Part shown: positions 50,092 to 60,003 of the stretch, in pieces
Layout: each line of letters begins with the position of its first letter
How positions within the stretch are numbered: the stretch's first letter is position 1
DNA from: Chloroflexota bacterium
GTDB taxonomy: Bacteria > Chloroflexota > Anaerolineae > CG2-30-64-16
Length of the DNA stretch: 64,000 nt
Direction of reading: 5' to 3'
Assembly: GCA_026389845.1 (NCBI GenBank)
Contig: JAPLHB010000054.1
Location: forward strand, 1 to 64,000
The notes under the pieces: generated by a model
Told to the model about the DNA's origin: nothing
The model's database searches: none
Seen by the model: the letters and a program-made list of their open reading frames with translations, nothing else
Program-made: the position numbers and the translations under genes

Positions 50092-50120
50092 ATCTTAGCA
50101 CAGGCTCGCCCAACATGCAA
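50092..50120 (-). promoter_or_regulatory. Promoter of the 6S-like RNA
   Basis: On the minus strand TTGCAT (50120-50115), 17 bases, TAAGAT (50097-50092). The -35 is three bases from the aspS stop codon. The predicted start near 50086 coincides with the base of the RNA structure. Confidence 0.7.
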
Positions 50121-50122
50121 AC

Positions 50123-51886
<1,764 letters not shown>

Positions 51887-51917
51887 GAGAGCTTCTCCAT
51901 CGCGTGAAAGTACCGAT

Positions 51918-51947
51918 ATTATAGCGCGAGGCGCAATATAAAGCCAA
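51918..51947 (-). promoter_or_regulatory. Promoter of aspS
   Basis: On the minus strand TTGGCT (51947-51942), 18 bases, TATAAT (51923-51918). Consensus -10; leader of about 25 bases with the ribosome site. Confidence 0.65.
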
Positions 51948-52074
51948 ATGCCCGCCGGTGGCCATCATCGAGCAGTCCCGTTGCCAGGTTTCAGTTCCCG
52001 GCGTCGCTGTGCTATACTTCGCCCTAAGTCCCCCCGAGTTGACTACGAAAGCGATGCAAGGAGGCACAACGATC

Positions 52075-53019
52075 ATGCGCTGTTTGGTGACCGGCGGAGC
52101 CGGCTTTATCGGCGCCGCTTTGACCAACCGGCTGGTGCGAGATGGGCATCACGTGCGGGTGCTGGACGATCTGAGCGCGGGCGACCCGGCCCGGGTGCAC
52201 CCCGATGCTCTGTTTACGCGTGGCGACGTGCGCGATCGGCCCAAGTTGTGGACGCTGCTGCAAGGTGTGGACTGCGTCTTCCACTTGGCCGCGCGCGTCT
52301 CGGTCCAGGAATCGGTGCTGTACCCGCGTGAATACAATGACGTGAACGTGGGCGGCACGGTCAGCCTGGTGGAGGCGATTCGCGACGTAGGCGTCAAGCG
52401 CGTCGTCCTGGCATCGTCGGCGACGGTGTACGGCCCGCAAGATGTCCAGCCCGTTCGCGAGGACTATTGGCCGCATCCGCTCGTGCCTTATGCCGTGAGC
52501 AAGCTGGCCGCGGAGTACTACATTTTTGCTCTTGGGGAATTGAACAACATCGAGACGGTGGCTCTGCGCATCTTCAACGCATATGGGCCAGGCCAGCGGA
52601 TGCCGCCGGCCCACGCGCCCGTGGCGCCGCTGTTCGTCAAGAACGTGTTGAGCGGCGCATCGGTAGTAGTACACGGCGACGGCAGCCAGACGCGCGATTT
52701 CGTCTACATTGATGACGTGGTGAACGCGCTGATCGCCGCCGCGACCGCGCCGGACGTCAACCGGGCGGTTATCAACGTGGGGTCAGGTCAGGAGACCAGC
52801 ATCCAGCAACTGATCGCGGCGGTAGGCCAGGTTACGCGCCGGCAGCCCGAGGTGATCCACAACCGCCAGCAGAGCGGCGGCAGCGATCGCCTGGTCGCTG
52901 ATCTCACCCGTGCCCGCCAACTGCTCGGCTACCAGCCGAAAGTGACGCTTAAAGAGGGGCTGCGCCGATTGTTGGATGAAGATCCACGGTTTAGCCGGAA
53001 GCTGGAAGCTGGAAAATAG
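52075..53019 (+). CDS. NAD-dependent sugar-nucleotide epimerase/dehydratase (extended SDR)
   Basis: 314 residues from ATG 52075 behind AAGGAGG. The N-terminal dinucleotide motif is GGAGFIG and the catalytic triad Ser/Tyr/Lys is seen in SSATVYG and YAVSK. Later segments RIFNAYGPGQRMP, VVHGDGSQTRDFVYIDDVVNA and INVGSGQETSI are typical of UDP-glucose/UDP-glucuronate 4-epimerase-like enzymes. Probably makes activated sugars for surface polysaccharide. The last five residues (LEAGK) are encoded by the beginning of a heptad repeat that also supplies the stop codon. Confidence 0.88.
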   Translation: MRCLVTGGAGFIGAALTNRLVRDGHHVRVLDDLSAGDPARVHPDALFTRGDVRDRPKLWTLLQGVDCVFHLAARVSVQESVLYPREYNDVNVGGTVSLVEAIRDVGVKRVVLASSATVYGPQDVQPVREDYWPHPLVPYAVSKLAAEYYIFALGELNNIETVALRIFNAYGPGQRMPPAHAPVAPLFVKNVLSGASVVVHGDGSQTRDFVYIDDVVNALIAAATAPDVNRAVINVGSGQETSIQQLIAAVGQVTRRQPEVIHNRQQSGGSDRLVADLTRARQLLGYQPKVTLKEGLRRLLDEDPRFSRKLEAGK

Positions 53020-53102
53020 AAGCTGGGAGCTGGAAGCTGACGCGCCGCAATGGTTGTCCAGCAACCAGCAACCAGCATCCAGTATCCAGCAACCAGCTTC
53101 TA
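52996..53102. repeat. Period-7 tandem repeat with inverted arms (AGCTGGA / CCAGCAA units)
   Basis: Left arm GAAGCTGGAAGCTGGAAAAT, right arm CCAGCAACCAGCATCCAGTA. It spans the whole gap between two converging genes and provides the stop codons of both the epimerase (TAG 53017-53019) and the transpeptidase (TAG at 53102-53100). Confidence 0.85.
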
Positions 53103-54236
53103 GTAATGCACTACCACCGGCGTCCCGATGCTGGCCCAACTGAACAGCCAGGCCGCATCGGGGGTCGAGACGTTGACGCAGCCGTGGCTCATCGGGTGGC
53201 CGAAGTTGTTATGCCAGTATGTGCCGTGGATGGCGTAGCCGGCGTAGAAGTACATCACGTAAGGCACGTTCGGCAGATAGTAGCCCGGTCCCGACATAGC
53301 CTGCGAAAAGAGCTTGGTCCGGATGGCGAAAGTGCCGACGACGGTCGGTGTGCCCGGCAGACCGGAGCTGACGAGGGTGGTGAACACCGGCGTCTGCCCA
53401 TAGTAGGCGGTGAGCCGCTGCCGGCTCAGACTGACGTCAATCCAACGACCCGCAAGGGGCGCTGGACCGGGCTGAGGCGTCGGGTTGGGCAGCGGCGAGC
53501 CGTCTTGGCTCACCTTGAGTCGCTGCCCCACCCAGATGAAGTTCGGGTTGGGCAGGTTGTTCGCGGCCATCAGCGCGTTGACGGTCGTGTTGTAACGCGT
53601 CGCGATGGTGCTCAACGTGTCGCCGACCTGGACGATGTGTACTCCGACCTGGGGCACGACAGTCGGCTGCGGGGTGGGCGCGGTCGTGGGCAAAGGCGAA
53701 GGCACGGGGACGGGTGTAGGCCCGGCCGTGGGCGTGGGAATCGGCGTGGGCGCGGGCGTGCTGCCGGGGATGGTCAATTGTTGCCCCACCCAGATGAAAT
53801 CGGCGTTGCGCAGCCCGTTGGCCTGCATCAACGCGGCGACTGTCACTCCGTAGCGCGCCGCAATCCGCACCAAGGTCTCGCCGCGCTGTACAACGTGGAT
53901 GCCGCCTCCGCCCGGCTGGGGCGTGGGCGATGAACCGCCCGGCACGATGAGCCGCTGGCCGACGTAGATGAAGTTCGGGTTGCGGATGCCGTTGGCATCG
54001 GCCAGCGCGGCCGGCGAAACCCCCAGCCGCGTCGCGATGATCGTCAGGTTATCCCCTGGCCGGACGACGTAGGTTCCATCCTGCGCGGCCGGCGCCGCCC
54101 ACGCGGCAGTCGGCCCCCACAACAGAATGACGATCAACAACAGCCCGAAGACCCGACGAGCGCGGGCCTCCCGGTCGAACGGCCGCCCCTGGACGCGCGG
54201 GCGCCGGGGTTCGCGATGAGACGGTGATGTCGGCAT
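53100..54236 (-). CDS. Secreted L,D-transpeptidase (YkuD) with three LysM domains
   Basis: 378 residues from ATG 54236 with AAGGAG upstream. A membrane segment or signal peptide (FGLLLIVILLWGPTAAWA) is followed by LysM domains at about 55-100, 113-158 and 198-242 (YVVRPGDNLTIIATRLGVSP, HVVQRGETLVRIAARYGVT, HIVQVGDTLSTIATRYNTT), separated by Pro/Thr linkers. The YkuD domain has HGTYWHNNFGHPMSHGCVN with catalytic Cys353. It binds peptidoglycan and makes 3-3 cross-links, or attaches proteins, in the envelope. Peptidoglycan transpeptidases of this layout are frequent in Chloroflexota and Firmicutes. Confidence 0.93.
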   Translation of the reverse strand: MPTSPSHREPRRPRVQGRPFDREARARRVFGLLLIVILLWGPTAAWAAPAAQDGTYVVRPGDNLTIIATRLGVSPAALADANGIRNPNFIYVGQRLIVPGGSSPTPQPGGGGIHVVQRGETLVRIAARYGVTVAALMQANGLRNADFIWVGQQLTIPGSTPAPTPIPTPTAGPTPVPVPSPLPTTAPTPQPTVVPQVGVHIVQVGDTLSTIATRYNTTVNALMAANNLPNPNFIWVGQRLKVSQDGSPLPNPTPQPGPAPLAGRWIDVSLSRQRLTAYYGQTPVFTTLVSSGLPGTPTVVGTFAIRTKLFSQAMSGPGYYLPNVPYVMYFYAGYAIHGTYWHNNFGHPMSHGCVNVSTPDAAWLFSWASIGTPVVVHY

Positions 54237-54333
54237 GACACGCTCCTTACAAGCGTCGAACAAGTATTGCGCGATATCATAACGGAGACGCGCGTTTCTG
54301 TCAATAAGAACGACTGTCCATTCTAGCGGACAA

Positions 54334-56538
54334 TCACTGCATGCCGCGCAGGCGTTGCGCCAACTGTGCAGTATAGAGAGCGCTCGCGGCGCTGTTCGCC
54401 AGCGTCCTGGCGGCGATCATCTCGTCTTCCATAAAGACGCGCTGGCGGTTCCGGCTGACGATCACCAGCGCGCCGATGGTGTTCTCGCCGAGATCGAGCG
54501 GCACGCACATCGCCGGCCCGGTGTGCATCCACACCGGCGACTGGGCCAGCGGTTGATCGGGGTGGTAAAAGATCGGCTGGCCGGCCCGCATCACCCAGGT
54601 CACGACCTCCTGGTGGATACTCCCCCAGGTATCCAGCGAGAGGGCGCCCTGCTGGCCGTGCAGCCGTCCCACTCCCGCGACGCTATCGGTCAGGAATAGC
54701 CACGCCTGGCAATCCCCCAGCATCTCGGCTGCCTCGCGCACCACCACATCCAGCACGGCCTCGACTTGGGTAGCCGATGCGACGACCCGGCTGATCATCT
54801 GCAATGTGACCAACTGCTCCTGGGAGCGCGTGGCCTCCAGGTAGAGTTGGGCGTTCAGAATGCTGTTGGCGGCGATGCGGGCGAGTGCGAACACCATGTC
54901 GCCCAGGTCGTCGGCGCTGAACCGCCCCGCCTCGGCCGCCCCGACGATGAAGAGACCACTGACGCCGCTGGCGCCCGCCACCGGAAAGAGCAACAGGCTG
55001 TTCCCCACGTCCCAATCGAACTCACCCGCCTGCGGCCGCCGTTGTGCGGCCACGTCGTCAATCACCAATGGCTGGCGCGACACCAGTGCCCGCGCCATCA
55101 CGCCCCACAGCGGCACGGGGTAGACCTGGCCGAGGATGCGCGTCGCGACCTCGGCCGGCAGACCGCGCACGGCCCGACAGGTGTAAGGCCCCAGCTCGCC
55201 CCGCCCCACCAGGACGACGACGTAGGCAAGGCCGCCCAGCCCATGGATCGCCTCCGCGGCCGTTTGCAGGGCGTCATCCAGGTCGAGCGTGCGCCCCAGC
55301 TCGGCGCTGGCGACAAAGAGATAGTTTCCGCGGCCGACCTGATCGTGCATGGCAGTGATCTGCCCCTGCACCTGGCCTACTAACTGATTGACGACCTCGG
55401 CCAGGGGCGTCAGTTCTCCGATCCCCGTCGTCGGGAGCGGACGAGCGTAGTCGCCGCCGGCGATGGCGCTGGCGGCCTCGCCCAGCGCACGCATGTTCCG
55501 AACCACGCGATGAGTCAGAAACGCGCCGGCGCCAACCACCAGGCACAGGCTCGCGGCGAGCACGAGCAAGAACCGCATCTGCCACTGCCGGATCTCGGCC
55601 GATAATGGAGCGACCGGCTGCCAGACGCCGACGTAGCTGATTACGCCGTCGTCTAGCCGCATCGGATAGGCGACGTAGCGATATGGCTCAGCGAAAAGAC
55701 GCGCCTCCAGCAACGCGGCGGAAGCGTCGGCGGCCGGATTTATGACCGAGGACGGCAAGAGGGGCAGGCCGGCCGGGCCGGCCGCGGAGCCAGGAAAAGT
55801 GCTGAAGACCGGCGCACCCGCGGCATCGTAGACGACCAGCGGACGACTTAGCGGCCCGGCGATCCCCTGCATGACGTACGGGAGGGAAACCCCCAAGACG
55901 AGCGCGCCGAAGTTGCGCTCGCCGGACGCCACCCGGCCGATCGCGTAGAAGATCGGGCTGCCCTGCCGCTCCACCAGGCCGACCTCCGCGACCGGCTCGC
56001 CTGTCGTGATCGCAAGCTGGCGCTGTATGGTCCGTTGCACGTTCGGATCGGTCACGAAGTCCCTATCCCAACCCGTCGGGGTCGTCAGGCCCAGGCGGTC
56101 GTTCAAGGTGTCAACCGGCCGACCGGTCGCATCCAAGATGACGACCACCTCGAGATCGTGCAGCCGTGCGATGTCGTCCAGCTCGGTGAGGGCAAACGTC
56201 GGATCGTCGCCGCGCAGCGCTTGCGCCAGCGCCTCCAACCGCGCGACATACGCGGCGTGCGTAGCAAGGTCGTGCAGGCGAAGCTGTGCCACGCCGGCGG
56301 CTAACTGGCCCGAGGCACGCAGGGCATCGGCCGCCGCCTGCGCCATGACTTCGTTGACGAAACGGGCGCCGCAAACCGCCCCGAAGATGACCACGGCCAC
56401 GGTCAGGCTGGCCATGGGCAGCATCATCCAGCGGCGCAGAGACCCGCGCAGCCAGGTCCCCGCCTGCGTTTGTCTCCTGCGCAGGCCGGCGATCAAGCCA
56501 GAACCCGGCGGCCGCGGAGATCGTTCCGGTGCTTGCAT
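54334..56538 (-). CDS. Membrane sensor: extracytoplasmic domain, HAMP, two GAF domains, no output domain
   Basis: 734 residues from ATG 56538 (GAGG upstream; TTG 56577 is possible). Membrane helices near residues 38-60 and 318-343 enclose a periplasmic sensor region of about 260 residues (a cache-like fold is likely). A HAMP domain follows (about 345-395, AIAGGDYARPLPTTGIGELTPL), then two GAF-like domains (about 405-560 and 575-734; MISRVVASATQVEAVLDVVVREA). There is no histidine kinase, GGDEF or phosphatase module, so the signal must pass to another protein. The divergent neighbour, a receiver-cyclase, is the obvious candidate, although a kinase would still be needed to phosphorylate it. Confidence 0.8.
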   Translation of the reverse strand: MQAPERSPRPPGSGLIAGLRRRQTQAGTWLRGSLRRWMMLPMASLTVAVVIFGAVCGARFVNEVMAQAAADALRASGQLAAGVAQLRLHDLATHAAYVARLEALAQALRGDDPTFALTELDDIARLHDLEVVVILDATGRPVDTLNDRLGLTTPTGWDRDFVTDPNVQRTIQRQLAITTGEPVAEVGLVERQGSPIFYAIGRVASGERNFGALVLGVSLPYVMQGIAGPLSRPLVVYDAAGAPVFSTFPGSAAGPAGLPLLPSSVINPAADASAALLEARLFAEPYRYVAYPMRLDDGVISYVGVWQPVAPLSAEIRQWQMRFLLVLAASLCLVVGAGAFLTHRVVRNMRALGEAASAIAGGDYARPLPTTGIGELTPLAEVVNQLVGQVQGQITAMHDQVGRGNYLFVASAELGRTLDLDDALQTAAEAIHGLGGLAYVVVLVGRGELGPYTCRAVRGLPAEVATRILGQVYPVPLWGVMARALVSRQPLVIDDVAAQRRPQAGEFDWDVGNSLLLFPVAGASGVSGLFIVGAAEAGRFSADDLGDMVFALARIAANSILNAQLYLEATRSQEQLVTLQMISRVVASATQVEAVLDVVVREAAEMLGDCQAWLFLTDSVAGVGRLHGQQGALSLDTWGSIHQEVVTWVMRAGQPIFYHPDQPLAQSPVWMHTGPAMCVPLDLGENTIGALVIVSRNRQRVFMEDEMIAARTLANSAASALYTAQLAQRLRGMQ

Positions 56539-56567
56539 ATCGCCCTCAAGTCTGCGTGTCGTAGCCT

Positions 56568-56595
56568 TTGCACACAATTAGCCCTGTGCTATAAT
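56568..56595 (+). promoter_or_regulatory. Promoter of the receiver-cyclase gene
   Basis: TTGCAC (56568-56573), 16 bases, TATAAT (56590-56595). Leader of about 65 bases. It lies in the short divergent region shared with the GAF sensor gene, so both can be co-regulated. Confidence 0.6.
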
Positions 56596-56666
56596 TGCTC
56601 TCTCAGCGTTCGAGAGCTACGTTGGCACGCGAGTCTTGTTGGTTCAGGATTGGGGATCACTTCACT

Positions 56667-57737
56667 ATGGCCAAGAGTCCTGTAGTCTTGCTGGTGGACG
56701 ACGAGCCGGACACAGTCCGGCTGGTGCGCAAGATCTTGCAAGCCGACGGCTGCGAGGTCATCGAAGCTACCGATGGCGAGGAAGCCCTGGCCGCGCATGC
56801 CCAGCACGCGCCCGACCTGCTCTTGCTGGATATCATCCTGCCGCACCGCGACGGACTGGAAGTGCTGCGCACAATCCGCCAAACGGACAGCATCACGGGC
56901 ATCATCATGGTCAGTGCGTTGACCTCGGAGCGGATCACCATTGACGCCATGTTGGCCGGCGCCGATGACTACATCAGCAAGCCGTTCCAGGTGCGCGAGA
57001 TGCGGGTGCGCATCCGCCAGGTGCTCGAAAAGACGACCCTACGCCGGGATAACGCCCGCCTGCAAGCGCAACTCCAGCGAGCCAACGACCGCATCCGCGA
57101 TTTGCTGCAGCGGTTTATGCCGGCCGAGGTGATGGCCGAGTTCATGGAGCGGCCTGAGCCGCCGGCCCTGGGCGGAAAACGTCAGGAGACGACGATCCTC
57201 TACGCCGACCTCCAGGGCTTCACGCCGCTCGCCGAGTCGGTGCCGCCCGACCAACTCGTCGAAATCCTGAACAGCCGGCTGCAACTGGTGGCTGCGGCCA
57301 TCCAGACTCACGGCGGCACGCTGGACAAGTTCATGGGCGACGCGGTGATCGCCCTTTTCAACGCACCGTCACCCCAGCCGGATCACGCGGTGCGGGCCGT
57401 GTGCGCGGGCCTGGACATCGTGACGGCGTTCAAGGCTGCGGCCGGCCCCATCCACCGGCTGTCCATCGGCATCGGCATCAACACCGGTGACGTAGTGGTG
57501 GGCAACATCGGCACGCCGCAACTGATGAACTACACGGCCATCGGCGACGCGGTCAACCTGGCGCAGCGGCTCCAGGAAATGGCCGATAAGAATGAGTTGC
57601 TGATCGGTCCGCGCACCTTCGAGCTGGCTAAGGGTCAAATCGCCTTCGATCCGCTCGGGATGCGGCCGGTGCGTGGGCGCAGCGAGCAGATCGCCGTCTA
57701 TCGAGTCTCAGCAGAGCGCACCTCCAATTTGTCATAG
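56667..57737 (+). CDS. Response regulator with class III adenylate/guanylate cyclase output
   Basis: 356 residues from ATG 56667. The receiver domain (about 6-122) has VDDE, phospho-acceptor Asp55 in LLLLDIILP and Lys in YISKPFQ. After a coiled coil (LQAQLQRANDRIRDLL) the cyclase homology domain starts with TTILYADLQGFTPL, a metal-binding Asp pair in YADLQGF and FMGDAVIALF, then GIGINTGDVVVGNIG and NYTAIGDAVNLAQRL. It makes a cyclic nucleotide, most likely cAMP, when phosphorylated. It is divergent from the GAF sensor gene. Confidence 0.92.
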   Translation: MAKSPVVLLVDDEPDTVRLVRKILQADGCEVIEATDGEEALAAHAQHAPDLLLLDIILPHRDGLEVLRTIRQTDSITGIIMVSALTSERITIDAMLAGADDYISKPFQVREMRVRIRQVLEKTTLRRDNARLQAQLQRANDRIRDLLQRFMPAEVMAEFMERPEPPALGGKRQETTILYADLQGFTPLAESVPPDQLVEILNSRLQLVAAAIQTHGGTLDKFMGDAVIALFNAPSPQPDHAVRAVCAGLDIVTAFKAAAGPIHRLSIGIGINTGDVVVGNIGTPQLMNYTAIGDAVNLAQRLQEMADKNELLIGPRTFELAKGQIAFDPLGMRPVRGRSEQIAVYRVSAERTSNLS

Positions 57738-57763
57738 TATAGCACGGCATACCGGAATCCGCA

Positions 57764-58738
57764 ATGTCAGCCAAATATCATCATATCTTTCCACGGAGCG
57801 TGTTCTTCATGCCCTTGAGCCGTCCAGATACCCAATTCCGCCGCACCGCCCTGGCAACCCTTTGCCTTGGTCTCCTCATCATCGGCGTTCACCTCTCGGC
57901 CTCGGCGCAAGGGCCGCAACCTGCCATTCAACAGAGTTCGCTGCGTCTGTGGCCGGAGTATGACGATCCCGGGCTGCTGGTGATTTTCGCCGGCACCTTC
58001 AGCAACACGGCGACCTTCCCCGTGCAGGTAGCCTTTCCCCTGCCCGAAGGCGCACGAGGCATCCAGGCGACCATGCAGGACGCCGCCGGCCAACTGGTCA
58101 ACCAGGACTGGGAGATCGCTGGCAGCAAACTGATTTTCACGCTGCCGCAACCGGCCTTCCATACCGAGTACTACCTCGACCGGCCGCCGTCGGGGAACCC
58201 GCGCGCGTTGAGCTACACCTTCGTGGCCCCCTACGCCATCCGGACGTTGGAGATCGCCATCCAGCAGCCAGCGCGGTCTACCGGCTTCACGGTGACGCCA
58301 CAGCCGGAAAGCTCCTACCAGGAGACCGACGGCCTGACCTATTATCGCATTAACCGAACCAATCTGGCTAGTGGCGATAAAGTACCAATTGTCATTCGCT
58401 ATACCAAAAGCGACCAGGGCTTCTCGGCCAACCCGGCGCAGACGCAGGCCAGCCAGCCGACCGCGGTCCCCGCGATCCCGGCGACCGTCGCCAGCCGGCT
58501 GCCGTTTGTGCTCATCGGCCTAGGCGTGGCCGTGCTGGCTGGTGCGGCGATCTACTGGGTGCTGCAACGGCGGCAACCGCCCGCGGCGGCCGGTCGCGGC
58601 GCCCGATCCCAAGTCGGCGCGCTCGTGCAGCCGGCCGGACGATCCAGCGGCAAAACGTTCTACTGCACGCAATGCGGACGACAATTGAAGCCGGAGGATC
58701 GGTTCTGCGCCAATTGCGGCACGCCGAGGAAGGGCTAG
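57764..58738 (+). CDS. Exported/membrane-anchored beta-domain protein with C-terminal zinc ribbon, function unknown
   Basis: 324 residues. Signal peptide or membrane helix (LATLCLGLLIIGVHLSASAQ); a beta-rich domain of about 150 residues (PEYDDPGLLVIFAGTFSNT, VAFPLPEGARGI); a membrane helix near 245-267; then a cytoplasmic tail ending in a zinc ribbon CTQCGRQLKPEDRFCANCG. Similar ribbons occur twice in the CcmI-like protein at 62242-62781. It lies 50 bases upstream of ccmH on the same strand, so a link with cytochrome c maturation is possible, but no known Ccm protein has this structure. GGAA precedes ATG 57764; ATG 57809 is an alternative. Confidence 0.65.
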   Translation: MSAKYHHIFPRSVFFMPLSRPDTQFRRTALATLCLGLLIIGVHLSASAQGPQPAIQQSSLRLWPEYDDPGLLVIFAGTFSNTATFPVQVAFPLPEGARGIQATMQDAAGQLVNQDWEIAGSKLIFTLPQPAFHTEYYLDRPPSGNPRALSYTFVAPYAIRTLEIAIQQPARSTGFTVTPQPESSYQETDGLTYYRINRTNLASGDKVPIVIRYTKSDQGFSANPAQTQASQPTAVPAIPATVASRLPFVLIGLGVAVLAGAAIYWVLQRRQPPAAAGRGARSQVGALVQPAGRSSGKTFYCTQCGRQLKPEDRFCANCGTPRKG

Positions 58739-58783
58739 AAGCTGGAACCTGGAAGTTGGATGCTGGAAACTGGAAGCCAGAGG
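58738..58783. repeat. Period-7 tandem repeat (AGCTGGA units)
   Basis: Six degenerate units (AGCTGGA, ACCTGGA, AGTTGGA, TGCTGGA) fill the gap between the zinc-ribbon protein and ccmH genes. Confidence 0.8.
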
Positions 58784-58789
58784 TAGAAA

Positions 58790-59284
58790 ATGAAGGTTAC
58801 GAAAGCGTTATGGCTCATCCTGGCATTGTTCATCCTCGGAGCGACGCTCGCCGCGCCCGTCCTCGCACAGACGCCCACGCCGAACGAGATCAACGCGATC
58901 GCGAAGGATCTGTGGTGCCCGCTGTGCAACGGCGTGCGGCTGGACAACTGCGAGCTGCAGGCGTGTATCCAGATGCGCGAAATGATCGCCCAGAAGCTGA
59001 TGGAGGGCGCGAGCAAGGAGCAAATCAAGGCCTACTTCGTCCAGCAGTATGGCGACGTGGTGCTCGGCGCGCCGGAGCGGACGGGGTTCAGTGGGGTAGT
59101 GTGGATTCTGCCGGTGCTGATCGGCGCGGTAGGGCTGGGTTGGCTGATCTTCTTCGTCCGCGCCGGCCTGCGTCGGCGCCGGCTGGTGACGGCGCAGGCC
59201 AGCGTCGCGCCGACGAAAGCAGCAGCCCAGGCCCGAAACACCTACCTGAAGCGCGTGGACGAGGAGATGGGGCGGGATGGGTAG
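58790..59284 (+). CDS. ccmH: Cytochrome c maturation protein CcmH/CycL
   Basis: 164 residues. A signal peptide (ALWLILALFILGATLAAPVLAQ), then the conserved thiol motif LWCPLCNG, followed by VRLDNCELQACIQMREMIAQKL and EQIKAYFVQQYGDVVLGAP, and a C-terminal membrane helix. CcmH reduces the apocytochrome disulfide ahead of haem ligation by CcmF on the outer face of the membrane. The ordering ccmH, thioredoxin, ccmF supports it. Two extra cysteines after the motif (DNCELQAC) are common in this family outside the proteobacteria. Confidence 0.92.
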   Translation: MKVTKALWLILALFILGATLAAPVLAQTPTPNEINAIAKDLWCPLCNGVRLDNCELQACIQMREMIAQKLMEGASKEQIKAYFVQQYGDVVLGAPERTGFSGVVWILPVLIGAVGLGWLIFFVRAGLRRRRLVTAQASVAPTKAAAQARNTYLKRVDEEMGRDG

Positions 59285-59292
59285 AAGTAGCA

Positions 59293-59376
59293 CATCGCAA
59301 AACGCAAATCGCAAAGTGAGCGCCGATGACTGACACAGAATCTATCCGAAATCCGAAATCAGAAATCAGAAATCGT
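59293..59376. repeat. Short heptad-like repeats at the 5' end of the thioredoxin gene
   Basis: CGCAAAACGCAAATCGCAAA at 59297-59316, then ATCCGAAATCCGAAATCAGAAATCAGAA at 59344-59371, the latter encoding residues about 7-17 of the thioredoxin-like protein. Confidence 0.65.
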
Positions 59377-59910
59377 CTGCCCGCCTGGGCCATCCTCCTC
59401 GGCGTCGGCATCCTGTTTGTTGCTGGGCTGATGGCGCTGCTGTGGTTCAAGCCGCCGCAAAAGTTCCTCTGCGATCAGGCGGCTCCCGACTTCACCCTGA
59501 CCACCTTTTCGGGTTATCAAGGCGGCTTGCCTACCGAGATGCTCAAGCTGAGCGACTTGCGGGGCAAAGGCGTTGTGTTGAACTTCTGGGCCAGTTGGTG
59601 CAAGCCGTGCGAGGAGGAAGCAGCAGCGCTGGAGACCGCGTGGCAAATGTACAAAGGCAAGGGCATCGTCTTTGTGGGGATAGACTTCTACGATCAAGAG
59701 CCGGCCGCTCGGCGCTATTTGGAGAAGTTCAAGGTAACTTATCCAAGCGGCCCAGACCTGGCAGGCGCTGCCTCAAAACGGTATGGTACCCGCGCTGTTC
59801 CAGAGACGTTCTTCATCAGTCCAGAAGGCAAGATCATCGGCTGCCGCAAAGAGGGGCCGTTGAGCGATGCGGAGCTGAAGCTGCGGATTTCTGAGATTAT
59901 GCCACGGTGA
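59326..59910 (+). CDS. TlpA/ResA/CcmG-type membrane-anchored thioredoxin
   Basis: 194 residues. One N-terminal membrane helix ([22 protein letters not shown]) anchors a thioredoxin domain facing outward. Active site WASWCKPC, with the family segments [38 protein letters not shown] and the cis-Pro in [15 protein letters not shown]. It keeps CcmH and apocytochrome thiols reduced. Between ccmH and ccmF in one transcription unit. The first 17 residues come partly from a short repeat; ATG 59326 has no clear ribosome site. Confidence 0.9.
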   Translation: MTDTESIRNPKSEIRNRLPAWAILLGVGILFVAGLMALLWFKPPQKFLCDQAAPDFTLTTFSGYQGGLPTEMLKLSDLRGKGVVLNFWASWCKPCEEEAAALETAWQMYKGKGIVFVGIDFYDQEPAARRYLEKFKVTYPSGPDLAGAASKRYGTRAVPETFFISPEGKIIGCRKEGPLSDAELKLRISEIMPR

Positions 59911-59995
59911 CGTGATACGTGGTGCGTGGTACGTGGTGCAAGCCAGTTGACATCGCATAAAACACGCAACACGCAACACGCAATACGCAATACGG
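59910..59995. repeat. Period-7 tandem repeat with inverted arms (GTGGTAC / AACACGC units)
   Basis: Left arm ACGTGATACGTGGTGCGTGG, right arm AACACGCAACACGCAATACG. It occupies the gap between the thioredoxin and ccmF genes, with the ccmF ribosome site (GGAG) directly after it. Confidence 0.85.
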
Positions 59996-60003
59996 AGTAA
60001 TCA

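Noticed and set aside
52013..52018. Promoter -10 (TATACT) upstream of the epimerase gene
   Set aside because: No acceptable -35 at 16-18 bases was found, so it was not listed as a feature.
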